Origin: Streptomyces griseoviridis
Lineage (GTDB): Bacteria; Actinomycetota; Actinomycetes; Streptomycetales; Streptomycetaceae
Assembly: GCA_014649155.1 (NCBI GenBank)
Contig: BMSM01000003.1
Span: forward strand, 186,001-250,000
DNA: 64,000 nt
Direction of reading: 5' to 3'
The position numbers and the translations under genes are program-made. Shown in pieces: positions 48,116 to 55,157 of this stretch (position 1 is the stretch's first letter; each line of letters starts with the position of its first letter). The notes under the pieces are model-generated. The model did not search any database, was not told the origin of the DNA, and saw only the letters and a list, made by a program, of their open reading frames with translations.

Positions 48116-48595
48116 ATGCCCAAGGTGCAGAAGCAGACGAACTTCCTCCAGGAGCTGGCGGAGCTGCGGGAGCAGGTGGCCGCGCTCCAGCGCGCCGGCC
48201 GCGAGGTGGACGAGGTGCCGTTCTACCCGACCGTGTACTGGGGCCTGGTCTGGGAGGACAACACGGTTTTCACGACGTACTGGGAGACCATCCTGACGCC
48301 GCGCGCGGCCCGCCTTGACCTCGGCCTGGTGGGGATCGGGGATCAGGTGGGCGGGGTGTCGTCGGGCGGGGAGTGGCAGGTGCTCCTGGACGGCGTGGTG
48401 TCCGCCACCGGCAACGTCCCGGCGTCCTTCACCTACGTGTTCCCCGCGCTGTCCTTCGACCTGGCCCCGTACCGGACCGCGTCGTCGCTGAAGGTCCAGA
48501 TCCAGGCGCGCCGTACGGCGGGCGCCACGACCGGCGGGCAGCAGGGCGGCGGCGGCTCCATCGGCCTGTCCCCCCGGTACGCCCGGCTCCTCTGA
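48116..48595 (+). CDS. Minor tail protein with N-terminal coiled coil
   Basis: 159 aa. Residues 5-30 (KQTNFLQELAELREQVAALQ) form a coiled coil, probably trimeric, and the rest is a beta domain (GEWQVLLDGVVSATGNVPAS) ending in a Gly-rich tail. This suits a short fibre or fibre-joining protein before the lysis genes. Confidence 0.65.
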   Translation: MPKVQKQTNFLQELAELREQVAALQRAGREVDEVPFYPTVYWGLVWEDNTVFTTYWETILTPRAARLDLGLVGIGDQVGGVSSGGEWQVLLDGVVSATGNVPASFTYVFPALSFDLAPYRTASSLKVQIQARRTAGATTGGQQGGGGSIGLSPRYARLL

Positions 48596-48608
48596 AAGGA
48601 CAATCCCT

Positions 48609-49517
48609 ATGGCAACCCCGCTCACCCCGGAGCAGTGGCTGAAGGCCCTGCGCGCCGAGGGCGTCACCGTCCAGGAGTACCCGGGCTGGCGCACCCGCGA
48701 GCGCGATGACGAGACCGGCCTCAGCTTCGGCCCCGTCCGCATGTTCCTCAACCACCACACCGCCGGCCGCAACAGCCGGGACATCGTGGCGAAGAACGGC
48801 GTGCCCGGTCTCCCGGGGCCGCTCGCACACGTCTACCTCGCCAAGAACGGCACGGCCACGATGTGCAGCGCGGGCCGGGCGAACCACGCGGGGAAGATGG
48901 CGGTCAACGCCTACGCCTCGTTCCGGGACGAGAAGAGCACGCACCCGGCGCCGTCCGCCAGCTCGGGCACGATCGACGGCAACGACGTGGCGTACGGCCT
49001 GGAGGCTGAGAACCTCGGCGACAACGTGGACGTGTACCCCCGCGAGCAGTACGACGCCTGGGTGCGGATCAACGCCGCCGTCTGCCGTCATCATGGCTGG
49101 TCGGCCGAGTCGGTGGGCTGCCACAAGGAGACGTCCGTCGAAGGCAAGATCGACCCGCGCGGCCCCGTCGAAGGCTATGGCTCCCGAGGCCGATTCGCCT
49201 TCACCCCTGCGCAGTTCCGCGCCGACGTCGCCGAGCGGCTGCGACACCCCGCCTCGTGGAGCCCTGGCGGCAGCACCTCAACCCCGAAACCCACGGAGGA
49301 CAGCGTGGCACTCAGCACCGACGACGTCCGCAAGATCTGGCTCACCGATGGCGTGGTCCAGAACCCCAACCCCGAGACCGCCGACGACAACCCGTTCATC
49401 GCGCCGGCCACGGGCCTCAAGAACACCGAGATCGTGGCGCGCCGTCTGGAGCGCAAGGTCGACGCGCTCACCGTTCTCGTCAACCGGCTCCTCGCCGCCC
49501 ACACCCAGGAGAAGTGA
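48609..49517 (+). CDS. Endolysin: N-acetylmuramoyl-L-alanine amidase
   Basis: 302 aa from ATG 48609 with GAAAGGA upstream. An amidase_2 (PGRP-like) domain covers about residues 15-210: zinc His in FLNHHTAG (about 48-50), YGLEAENLGDN, and the Zn-binding His/Asp in GCHKETSVEGKIDPRG. The C-terminal 80 residues (STDDVRKIWLTDGVVQNPNP, then a helix) resemble cell-wall-targeting or oligomerising tails of Streptomyces phage lysins. It degrades peptidoglycan at lysis. Confidence 0.9.
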   Translation: MATPLTPEQWLKALRAEGVTVQEYPGWRTRERDDETGLSFGPVRMFLNHHTAGRNSRDIVAKNGVPGLPGPLAHVYLAKNGTATMCSAGRANHAGKMAVNAYASFRDEKSTHPAPSASSGTIDGNDVAYGLEAENLGDNVDVYPREQYDAWVRINAAVCRHHGWSAESVGCHKETSVEGKIDPRGPVEGYGSRGRFAFTPAQFRADVAERLRHPASWSPGGSTSTPKPTEDSVALSTDDVRKIWLTDGVVQNPNPETADDNPFIAPATGLKNTEIVARRLERKVDALTVLVNRLLAAHTQEK

Positions 49518-49519
49518 TC

Positions 49520-49801
49520 ATGACTATCTACGACTGGCTCGCCTCCCTCTGGCGCACGCTCGTGCCTTACGCCGTCGGCTTCGCCGGCGTGCAGCTGGCT
49601 CGGCTCGGCATCACCCTGGACGACGCCACCCTGACGGCCGCGCTCACCGGCGCGTTCGGCACGGTGTACTACGCGCTGTTCCGGCTGCTGGAGCAGAAGG
49701 CCGGCCGAGCTTGGGGATGGTTCCTCGGGTTGGCTCGGCCGCCGCACTACCCGGACAAGCACGGCGGAATCGCCATCACGGGATCACTGGGAAGCGTCTG
49801 A
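49520..49801 (+). CDS. Holin-like two-helix membrane protein
   Basis: 93 aa. Two transmembrane segments (about 12-32, RTLVPYAVGFAGVQLARLG, and 40-60) and a soluble C-terminus (RPPHYPDKHGG). It starts 2 bp after the amidase gene, the usual holin position. A second membrane protein follows at once. Confidence 0.72.
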   Translation: MTIYDWLASLWRTLVPYAVGFAGVQLARLGITLDDATLTAALTGAFGTVYYALFRLLEQKAGRAWGWFLGLARPPHYPDKHGGIAITGSLGSV

Positions 49802-50232
49802 TGCGCGCGGCGGTCCGGCGGCTGCGTCGCGTGCTGGGCCGCCGCGGCATTGCCCTGCTGCTGCTCGGCACGGGCAAGATCTGCTACGGGCTGGGGTTCA
49901 TCCTCACGTCAGACCCCAGGCCGCCCGGTCTCCAGACGCTCACCGAGCGGGCGGACATCCGGTGCTGGGCCAGCATCTGGGTGCTGTGCGGCGCGATCAC
50001 ATTCGGCGCGGCGTGGCTGCGCATCGGCCGGGACCGGTGGGGGTTCATCGCCGCCATGGTCCCGCCGTTCGTCTGGGGCAGCGCCTACCTGTGGGGGGCC
50101 GTGACGGGGGAGTCCGTCCGGGGGCTGGCCACGTTCGGCTGGTACGCGACCAGCCACATAGGGATGATCTTGTGGGCGTCCGCTGTACCTGAGTACGCCG
50201 TGCCCCACCCTGCACGTAGGGAGAGACCGTGA
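49801..50232 (+). CDS. Polytopic membrane protein next to the holin
   Basis: 143 aa from ATG 49801, overlapping the holin stop. Four hydrophobic segments (about 17-36, 57-74, 82-100, 112-128). A second holin, antiholin or an unrelated membrane protein are all possible. Its position in the lysis cassette is the only guide. Confidence 0.6.
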   Translation: MRAAVRRLRRVLGRRGIALLLLGTGKICYGLGFILTSDPRPPGLQTLTERADIRCWASIWVLCGAITFGAAWLRIGRDRWGFIAAMVPPFVWGSAYLWGAVTGESVRGLATFGWYATSHIGMILWASAVPEYAVPHPARRERP

Positions 50233-50603
50233 CCGGAGGCTGGGGGGTCGCCGCAGGGGTCATCGGGTCGCTGCTCGGCGCGGTGGCGCTGCTGGGCAGC
50301 GGGCTGTTCGCCGCTCGGGCCACGCGCACGGCGGCGCGCACGACGGCGGAGGCGCAGCGGGCGGCGGCCGAAGCCGCGGCCGAGCCGAATCAGCGGGCGG
50401 AGGACCGGGCCGCGTTCGAGGCGATCAAGACGGAGCTGCGGCAGGAGCTGACGGCCGCGCGGGACGAGGTGCGGTCGCTGCGGTCCCTGGTCCGGTCCCT
50501 CGCCCTGTACGTGGACGATCTGACGGGGGTGATGCGGAGGCATCGGATCGATCCGCCGCCTCCGCCACCGCGGGTGGAGGAGTACAACCGAACTGGAGTG
50601 TGA
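50229..50603 (+). CDS. Membrane-anchored coiled-coil protein of the lysis region
   Basis: 124 aa from GTG 50229. An N-terminal hydrophobic segment (about 5-28, WGVAAGVIGSLLGAVALLGS) and a long charged coiled coil (about 35-95, EAIKTELRQELTAARDEVRS) with a Pro-rich end. The layout is like Rz/spanin-type or holin-accessory proteins, although Streptomyces has no outer membrane to fuse. Role unknown. Confidence 0.6.
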   Translation: MTGGWGVAAGVIGSLLGAVALLGSGLFAARATRTAARTTAEAQRAAAEAAAEPNQRAEDRAAFEAIKTELRQELTAARDEVRSLRSLVRSLALYVDDLTGVMRRHRIDPPPPPPRVEEYNRTGV

Positions 50604-50604
50604 G

Positions 50605-50844
50605 CTACGTGGGTGTCCGGTCGGTGACGAACGATCCGAACCCGGGCACCGTGTACGTCAGCCCGTCCTCTCTGAGCTGGCGCAACGCCTTCTGTGCAGT
50701 CGGCGTGCTGATCCCCAGTTCCGCAGAGAGCGCCACCGCCGAAGGCACCCGGCTGCCGGGCGGGTACACGCCGGCGCGGATGCGGTCAACGAGGATCGCG
50801 TGCGCCTGCTGCCACCGGGGGATCGGTGATGTGGGGTCGATCAT
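50605..50844 (-). CDS. Small GntR-type winged-helix regulator
   Basis: 79 aa from ATG 50844. It is only the GntR DNA-binding domain (PIPRWQQAHAILVDRIRAGV, then SRVPSAVALSAELGISTPTA) with no ligand domain. A longer frame to 51027 passes through the repeat-containing promoter and is not preferred. Located after the lysis genes on the opposite strand, where lysogeny-expressed genes are common. Tandem 9-bp repeats upstream may be its operator. Confidence 0.75.
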   Translation of the reverse strand: MIDPTSPIPRWQQAHAILVDRIRAGVYPPGSRVPSAVALSAELGISTPTAQKALRQLREDGLTYTVPGFGSFVTDRTPT

Positions 50845-50895
50845 GCAGGTCACGCTAGGTACGCGGATCACTCTCCGCGAGCGGTCAATACACTG

Positions 50896-50913
50896 CATGT
50901 AGTGCATGTAGGG
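50896..50913. repeat. Tandem 9-bp repeat upstream of the GntR gene
   Basis: TGCATGTAG occurs twice head to tail (50896-50904, 50905-50913). The window also contains the near-palindrome CACTGCATGTAGTG (50894-50907). It lies between the divergent small GntR gene and the following plus-strand genes and may be the repressor site. Confidence 0.55.
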
Positions 50914-50995
50914 GATGTAAGGGGTACGGTGCAATTGCGAGAAACCCCCGCGCCGCGCGAACGGCCGGGGGCATGGCCGACTGGATGGAGTCGAC

Positions 50996-51211
50996 GTGTC
51001 AGAGCCTACGCACGAGCAGCCCACCACCGACAGCCCGCCCGCCGACCCGGTTCGCTTCTGCGGCTGGTGCCGCCGCTACCGGACCGGCACCGCCCTGATC
51101 TCGATGCAGGACAGCGCCACGATCCCGAGCGCGCCGACCCTGTACGCCTGCGGGCCGTGCCGGGAGACGCGCGGCCTCGTGCCGCTCGCCGACCGGGAGC
51201 CGCAGCCGTGA
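50996..51211 (+). CDS. Small zinc-ribbon protein
   Basis: 71 aa from GTG 50996 with GGATGGAG upstream. Two CxxC pairs (FCGWCRRY and ACGPCRET, 27 residues apart) form a probable zinc ribbon. First of three overlapping small Cys-bearing genes at the prophage right end. May be expressed in the lysogen; function unknown. Confidence 0.62.
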   Translation: MSEPTHEQPTTDSPPADPVRFCGWCRRYRTGTALISMQDSATIPSAPTLYACGPCRETRGLVPLADREPQP

Positions 51212-51381
51212 GCCCCGCCGAGCGCGCCTTCCTCGCCCTCGCGGAGCACTGCACCGCGTGCCCGGTGTGCTCGCCCGCCGACCGGCGCCCGGCCTCGGAG
51301 CGGGACCGGTGCGAGACCGCCGAGGACCTGGCGCGGGCCCACGGCCGACTGCGCCGGGAGGAGTACCGCCGTGCTGTGTGA
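51208..51381 (+). CDS. Small Cys-bearing helical protein
   Basis: 57 aa from GTG 51208, overlapping the previous stop. Has CTACPVCSPADRRPA and a later Cys, then a helical ETAEDLARAHGRLRREEYR. Possibly zinc-binding. Overlaps the next gene by 11 bases. Confidence 0.58.
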   Translation: MSPAERAFLALAEHCTACPVCSPADRRPASERDRCETAEDLARAHGRLRREEYRRAV

Positions 51382-51526
51382 CCGCTGCGGCAAGCTGATC
51401 GAGGGCGAGCCCGAGAGGATCGCGCCGGACTCCGCGACCGGGGCAGCCCCCGACGTAGTGATCCATCCGTGGGACTGCACCGGGCCGCCTCCTGTGCTCC
51501 TGCCGTCCGGGCCGTACTACGACTGA
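51371..51526 (+). CDS. 51-residue Cys-bearing protein
   Basis: GTG 51371 lies inside the end of the previous gene. Sequence begins LCDRCGKLIEGEPE (CxxC) and has a later Cys (HPWDC). Short single-knuckle proteins of this style are common in Streptomyces mobile DNA. Function unknown. Confidence 0.52.
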   Translation: MLCDRCGKLIEGEPERIAPDSATGAAPDVVIHPWDCTGPPPVLLPSGPYYD

Positions 51527-51601
51527 TCTCCCGCCAGCGCCGTGCGCCGATGCGGCGCCGGCGGGACGACGGCCGCCCCTGCCCCCCGTCGGGGGCGGCC
51601 G

Positions 51602-51835
51602 TCACCGCACGAGGTCCGCGAGGGGCACGTCGAGCGCGTCGGCCAGGAGCAGCAGATCCTCCAGATCCGGGATGCGCTGCGCGTACTCCCATCGGTGGAC
51701 GGTGCGCCGGTCACGGCCGATGCGCTCGCCGAGCTGCTCTTGAGTCAGGTTCGCGTGGAGGCGTGCCGCGCGGAGACGCTCCCCGATCTGCCGGCGTCGG
51801 GCTGGCACCCAGTCGGGCGGGGGATCGAGTGGCAC
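51602..51835 (-). CDS. Small XRE-family HTH regulator
   Basis: 77 aa, essentially one helix-turn-helix: RLRAARLHANLTQEQLGERI, GRDRRTVHRWEYAQR, then a Leu-rich helix. Last gene of the prophage, minus strand. It could be a lysogenic regulator separate from the main repressor at 13520. Confidence 0.78.
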   Translation of the reverse strand: MPLDPPPDWVPARRRQIGERLRAARLHANLTQEQLGERIGRDRRTVHRWEYAQRIPDLEDLLLLADALDVPLADLVR

Positions 51836-52030
51836 CCGATCACGCTCTAGTGATCATGACCCGTTGTCTGTGCCCGGCTGGGCACATTTAATGATCTTGC
51901 TTCACGGGGAGTTCACAGACACCGCCGCACGCCTTGCCCCGAGCGGGCGCGCGGCGGCACAGAGCGGCCGACGGGCGTACGCATCTCCGCCCCACTCGGC
52001 CGTTAGACGCTAAGACTCGGTCAAAGCGTC

Positions 52031-52060
52031 CCGCCCCGACAGCGTTTGCTGCCGGGGCGG
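52031..52060. terminator. Hairpin near prophage right end, first
   Basis: 13-bp stem CCGCCCCGACAGC / GCTGCCGGGGCGG with one mismatch and a 4-nt GTTT loop. Together with the next hairpin it forms a double terminator. Confidence 0.62.
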
Positions 52061-52079
52061 TCTACGTTGGACACCAGAA

Positions 52080-52108
52080 GGCCCCCACCGACGTGAGCGG
52101 TGGGGGCC
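52080..52108. terminator. Hairpin near prophage right end, second
   Basis: Perfect 11-bp stem GGCCCCCACCG (52080-52090) with CGGTGGGGGCC (52098-52108), loop of 7 nt. Likely bidirectional. Confidence 0.68.
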
Positions 52109-52279
52109 TCCGTCTGCGCGGGCCGGCCTCCCCGCCGAACACCGCGCAGATCCACGAGAGGCGCATCTCAGGCGCGCTGTGGGGAGACGGCCTGCCCCTC
52201 TCGATGCCGACACTCTACGTGCCACCCGCACGGAGTCCAGTCACTCGAACGGGTGAACGCAGCCATGATCGCTGGGGGA

Positions 52280-52301
52280 TGTGGCATCTATGTGGCATCT
52301 G
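52280..52301. repeat. Right arm-type repeats
   Basis: Two head-to-tail 11-mers, TGTGGCATCTA and TGTGGCATCTG, match the pair at 11789-11810 in the same orientation. They lie 69 bp from the right att core. Confidence 0.62.
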
Positions 52302-52310
52302 ATCATGAAA

Positions 52311-52343
52311 GAAGCCTCCCGTTCGATTCGAACGGGAGGCTTC
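52311..52343 (-). terminator. Perfect hairpin downstream of tRNA-Arg
   Basis: 16-bp arms GAAGCCTCCCGTTCGA and complement are separated by a single T. Read on the minus strand it lies 27 nt after the tRNA 3' end and is followed by TTTC. It is on the phage side of attR, so the phage seems to supply the tRNA terminator. Confidence 0.7.
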
Positions 52344-52369
52344 CACCCCTCTGACCTGCTACGCAACCT

Positions 52370-52413
52370 GTGCCCCCGGCAGGATTCGAACCTGCGACAC
52401 CCGCTTTAGGAGA
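52370..52413 (-). other. att core, right copy (prophage attR)
   Basis: 44 bp identical to 11623-11666, from one base past the tRNA 3' end into the anticodon loop. Crossing over here keeps the tRNA whole on the chromosomal side. Confidence 0.88.
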
Positions 52414-52443
52414 GCGGTGCTCTATCCCCTGAGCTACGAAGGC
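52371..52443 (-). tRNA. tRNA-Arg (CCU anticodon)
   Basis: 73 nt, 5' end at 52443. It folds normally: acceptor GCCUUCG with CGGGGGC, D arm GCUC/GAGC, anticodon arm CCGCU-CUCCUAA-AGCGG with anticodon CCU, T arm GCAGG-UUCGAAU-CCUGC, discriminator A; CCA is not encoded. Its 3' 44 bp (52370-52413) is the integration target and is repeated at 11623-11666. The gene is intact despite two insertions. Confidence 0.95.
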
Positions 52444-52575
52444 CGGAGGTCGTGGAGACCTCGCCGCGGTCAGTGTAGCGGGTGGGGTTCGGTGGAGGGG
52501 GTGTAGGCCAGCGGGCCGGCGCAGGGAGTGGAGGGGGCGTGGGGCGGCGGGCTGCCGAGGGGGTGGTGGAGGGCG

Positions 52576-53859
52576 TCAGTGGCGGGTCACTCGTATCGCG
52601 TGGTCGCCCTTCAGGTCCGCGCTCGCGACCGTGATCGTCACTCCGTTGCGGGGGTCCTCGAAGGTCTCGCCGGGGGTGAACGCCGCGTCGGAGAGTTCGG
52701 CGTGGACGTTGGGGCTGCGGGTGCAGCCGCCGCTGTCCCGGCGGGAGTCATAGACCTTCACCGGGCCCATGCCGGTGTCGACGTCCGCGTCGACCTTGTA
52801 GATCAGGACGCCGGGCCGGCACACCGCCTCGTCGTTGCCCTCGCGGGTGCGCAGCTCCACGGCGTAGCCGGAGCGGGCGTCCAGGGGGAGGAAGACCAGC
52901 TTGGGGCCGCCGGGGCGGGCCAGGGGGGTGAGGTCGTACTCCTTGGTGCCGGGGGTCGACGCGCAGTGCACCTGGTTCGCGTCGAGCCAGCCCAGTTTCC
53001 ACTTGTGCCAGCCGACCAGGTCGTTGTTGGCGCCCCAGTCCTCGCTCATGATGTCCCAGTGCCCGGCCGCGCCGCCGCCCTCCTGCGTGTACAGGTCGGG
53101 CAGGCCGAAGACGTGGCCGTTCTCGTGGGGGAGGACCCGGTAGCCGGTCCTGCCGTAGGAGCCGGAGCCGTCGTCCTGGCGGGAGTAGACGAACGAGGCG
53201 TTGGCGACGGGGACGCCGTCGGCGACCGGGGCCTCGTGGTTGCCGGCGAAGGTGACGGAGAGGACCGTGTCCAGGGCGGAGGGGCCCGCGTTCGGGGTGA
53301 CCAGGATGTTGAGGAGGTCGTAGTCGCTGAAGTCGACCTCGGGGTCGGCCGTCGTCACGATGTCCTCGACCAGCTCGCGGTAGGCCGGGTCGAAGGGGGC
53401 GCCGCGTTCTATGCCGTACTCGGCGAAGGGCTTGGGCATGCGCAGCCAGTCGCGGACCGGGGCCTCCGGGCGGTAGTCGAGGCGGCCGTAGGAGCTGGTG
53501 CGGAACCAGTTCCGGGTCTGCGGGAAGAACTCGGCGTAGCGGTCGAGGGCCGTGCCCTCGCCGGGGGCGTCGGAGAAGTCGACCATCAGATTGAGGGCAC
53601 GGACGGTGCCGGTGGAGCGGGAGTAGCCGTGCGAGGTCGGGACGCCCTCCGACATCTGCACCTCGGCCCCGCCGGTGATCATGCAGGGACCGTGCGCGGA
53701 GGAGCGGGAGAGGGAGGCCGGTGCGGCGCCGGCCGCGGTGGCGCCGGGCGGGAGCCGGCCGATGCCGGCCGAGGTGCTGACGGCCAGGGTCAGGGCGGAG
53801 ACGGAGACGAAGGCGGCCACGCGGCGGGGGCGTATCCGACGGCGCGCTGGTGGCTGCAT
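52576..53859 (-). CDS. Secreted M6-family metalloprotease-domain protein
   Basis: 427 aa from ATG 53859, with GGGAGG 5 nt upstream. An Arg-rich n-region and hydrophobic segment (about 15-32) form a signal peptide, possibly Tat-like (RRRIRPRR). The peptidase domain has the zinc motif HENGH (245-249) followed by FGLPDLY with a conserved Asp, as in immune-inhibitor-A-like M6 proteases; other features are WDIMSEDWGANND and GWHKWKLGWL. Likely an extracellular zinc protease. It is the first gene to the right of the tRNA. Confidence 0.85.
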   Translation of the reverse strand: MQPPARRRIRPRRVAAFVSVSALTLAVSTSAGIGRLPPGATAAGAAPASLSRSSAHGPCMITGGAEVQMSEGVPTSHGYSRSTGTVRALNLMVDFSDAPGEGTALDRYAEFFPQTRNWFRTSSYGRLDYRPEAPVRDWLRMPKPFAEYGIERGAPFDPAYRELVEDIVTTADPEVDFSDYDLLNILVTPNAGPSALDTVLSVTFAGNHEAPVADGVPVANASFVYSRQDDGSGSYGRTGYRVLPHENGHVFGLPDLYTQEGGGAAGHWDIMSEDWGANNDLVGWHKWKLGWLDANQVHCASTPGTKEYDLTPLARPGGPKLVFLPLDARSGYAVELRTREGNDEAVCRPGVLIYKVDADVDTGMGPVKVYDSRRDSGGCTRSPNVHAELSDAAFTPGETFEDPRNGVTITVASADLKGDHAIRVTRH

Positions 53860-54189
53860 CCAGTCCTCCCGGGGCCCGGCAGCCGCCGGTCCATCGGCTG
53901 CACCCTGCAATCACCCTGTGCCGGGGCGGGTGGGGGCGCGCGCTGGGGGAGACCGATCGAGGGTTTTCCGGACCTGCGCGCATACCCGGCCGGAGGCCCG
54001 CGCGCGTACACAGCCCGGGGACCCGCGCGCATGCGCGGTCGCGTGTGACGCAGGTCACGGGAGTTCGTCGGCGGGTGGGGAAATAACCGGGGATCGGTTC
54101 CCCGTTTAGACCTGTGTCCGAGCGAAACGGGGACTTCTTCCCCGGTTCGTAAACACTCGGTCAAGTCCAGCGAAGCGAAGGAGTACGCC
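53860..54189. other. Divergent intergenic region with operators
   Basis: 330 bases without a gene between the protease and the TetR regulator. Purine/pyrimidine-alternating GCGCGC tracts occur at 53975-54050. Two identical-armed palindromes (54088-54104 and 54128-54144) lie ahead of the TetR gene. Confidence 0.65.
54088..54144. promoter_or_regulatory. Two operators upstream of the TetR gene
   Basis: CGGGGA and TCCCCG arms with a 5-nt spacer occur twice, at 54088-54104 (spacer TCGGT) and 54128-54144 (spacer CTTCT). Starts are 40 bp apart, close to four helical turns. Likely autoregulatory sites of the adjacent TetR protein. Confidence 0.65.
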
Positions 54190-54849
54190 GTGCAGACCGC
54201 GACCCCCGTGCAGCGCAAGGTGCCCCGGCCCCGCGCCGACGCCCTGCGCAACCGGGAGCGGATCCTCACCGCCGCCCAGGAGATGTTCGTCGAGCACGGC
54301 CCCGAGGTGCCGCTCGACGAGGTCGCCCGCCGGGCCGGTGTCGGCAACGCCACGGTGTACCGGAACTTCCCCGACCGGGACGCCCTCGTCCGCGAGGTCG
54401 TCTGCTCGGTGATGGACCGCATGGCGGGGGCGGCCGAGGTCGCCCTCGCGCGCGGCGGCGACCCGTTCGCCGCGCTGGAGCGCTTCGTGCACGTCGCCGC
54501 CGACCAGCGGATCAGCGCGCTGTGCCCGATGGTCTCCACCACGTTCGACCAGCACCACCCCGACCTGGAAGCGGCCCGTGAGCGGGTCGAGGGACTCGTC
54601 GGCGAGATCATGGAGCGGGCCAGGACGGCCGGGCAGTTGCGGAGCGATGTGGACGTCGGTGACCTGCTGGTCGCCGTGGCCCAGCTCAGCCGCCCGCCGG
54701 CCGGTACGCGGTGCCTGGGCGGCGACCGTTTCACCCACCGTCATCTTCAGCTGTTCCTGGACGGACTGCGGGCACCGGCCCGCTCCGTCCTTCCGGGCAC
54801 GGCCATCACCGTGGAGGACCTGCGCCGGCCCTGCGACCAGCTCAGCTAG
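54190..54849 (+). CDS. TetR-family regulator of the MFS exporter
   Basis: 219 aa from GTG 54190 with GAAGGAG upstream. The TetR N-terminal helix-turn-helix is plain (ERILTAAQEMFVEHGPEVPL, then DEVARRAGVGNATVYRNFPD). The C-terminal ligand domain is typical in length. It is followed at 308 bp by a DHA2-type exporter, a common TetR-exporter pair. Two palindromes in front suggest autorepression relieved by the exporter's substrate. Confidence 0.88.
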   Translation: MQTATPVQRKVPRPRADALRNRERILTAAQEMFVEHGPEVPLDEVARRAGVGNATVYRNFPDRDALVREVVCSVMDRMAGAAEVALARGGDPFAALERFVHVAADQRISALCPMVSTTFDQHHPDLEAARERVEGLVGEIMERARTAGQLRSDVDVGDLLVAVAQLSRPPAGTRCLGGDRFTHRHLQLFLDGLRAPARSVLPGTAITVEDLRRPCDQLS

Positions 54850-55157
54850 CCCAGCCAACAGTCCGTACACCCTCCGAGACCTCACGCCCCCCACGGCGTT
54901 CCACCGGCCCGGCGTCCTGACCCGGACGCCACCGCCGGTTCCGCAGCACCCAGCGAAACCTCAGTACGCAGCAGGACTCCAGGCGGCCGTCGGCGTGGAC
55001 GGGCCGTATCCGGTCCTGCCCGCCCGCGGTGCCTCCGGCGCCCCGTTCTTCCATCACCTCGTCTTTCCGTCACTTCGTCTCTCCGTCACCTCGTTTCTCC
55101 GTCACTTCGTCTTTCCGTCACCTGTTTTCGTCACAACGTCCCGAAGTGGGTACTCCC
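54850..55157. other. Intergenic leader with five 16-bp tandem repeats
   Basis: 308 bases between TetR and exporter with no gene. Five 16-bp units (55051-55130) based on CCGTCACTTCGTCTYT stand just before the exporter. I saw no copy of the TetR operator here. Confidence 0.65.
55051..55130 (+). repeat. 16-bp tandem repeats in the exporter leader
   Basis: Units start at 55051, 55067, 55083, 55099 and 55115. Each is pyrimidine-rich and alternates CACCTCGT and CACTTCGT cores; the last unit is degenerate. They end 27 bp before ATG 55158. Confidence 0.8.

Larger units (their letters stand above)
51836..52370. other. Gene-free right end of the prophage
   Basis: No convincing gene is seen in these 535 bases. 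They hold three hairpins (52031-52060, 52080-52108, 52311-52343) and the right arm-type repeats (52280-52301). This fits an attP-side control region. Confidence 0.65.
11623..52413 (+). mobile_element. Complete siphovirus-type prophage in tRNA-Arg(CCU)
   Basis: It is bounded by a 44-bp identical direct repeat (11623-11666 and 52370-52413) lying in the 3' half of the tRNA-Arg gene. It holds integrase, immunity, early/recombination/replication, packaging, head, tail and lysis modules in usual phage order, with no obvious broken gene. The intact tRNA is kept at the right end. The left copy is only the 3' fragment and is also the right end of the AICE. Confidence 0.9.

Noticed and set aside
51469..51891. 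140-aa plus-strand frame at the prophage right end
   Set aside because: Arg/Ala-rich and antisense to a clear XRE gene.
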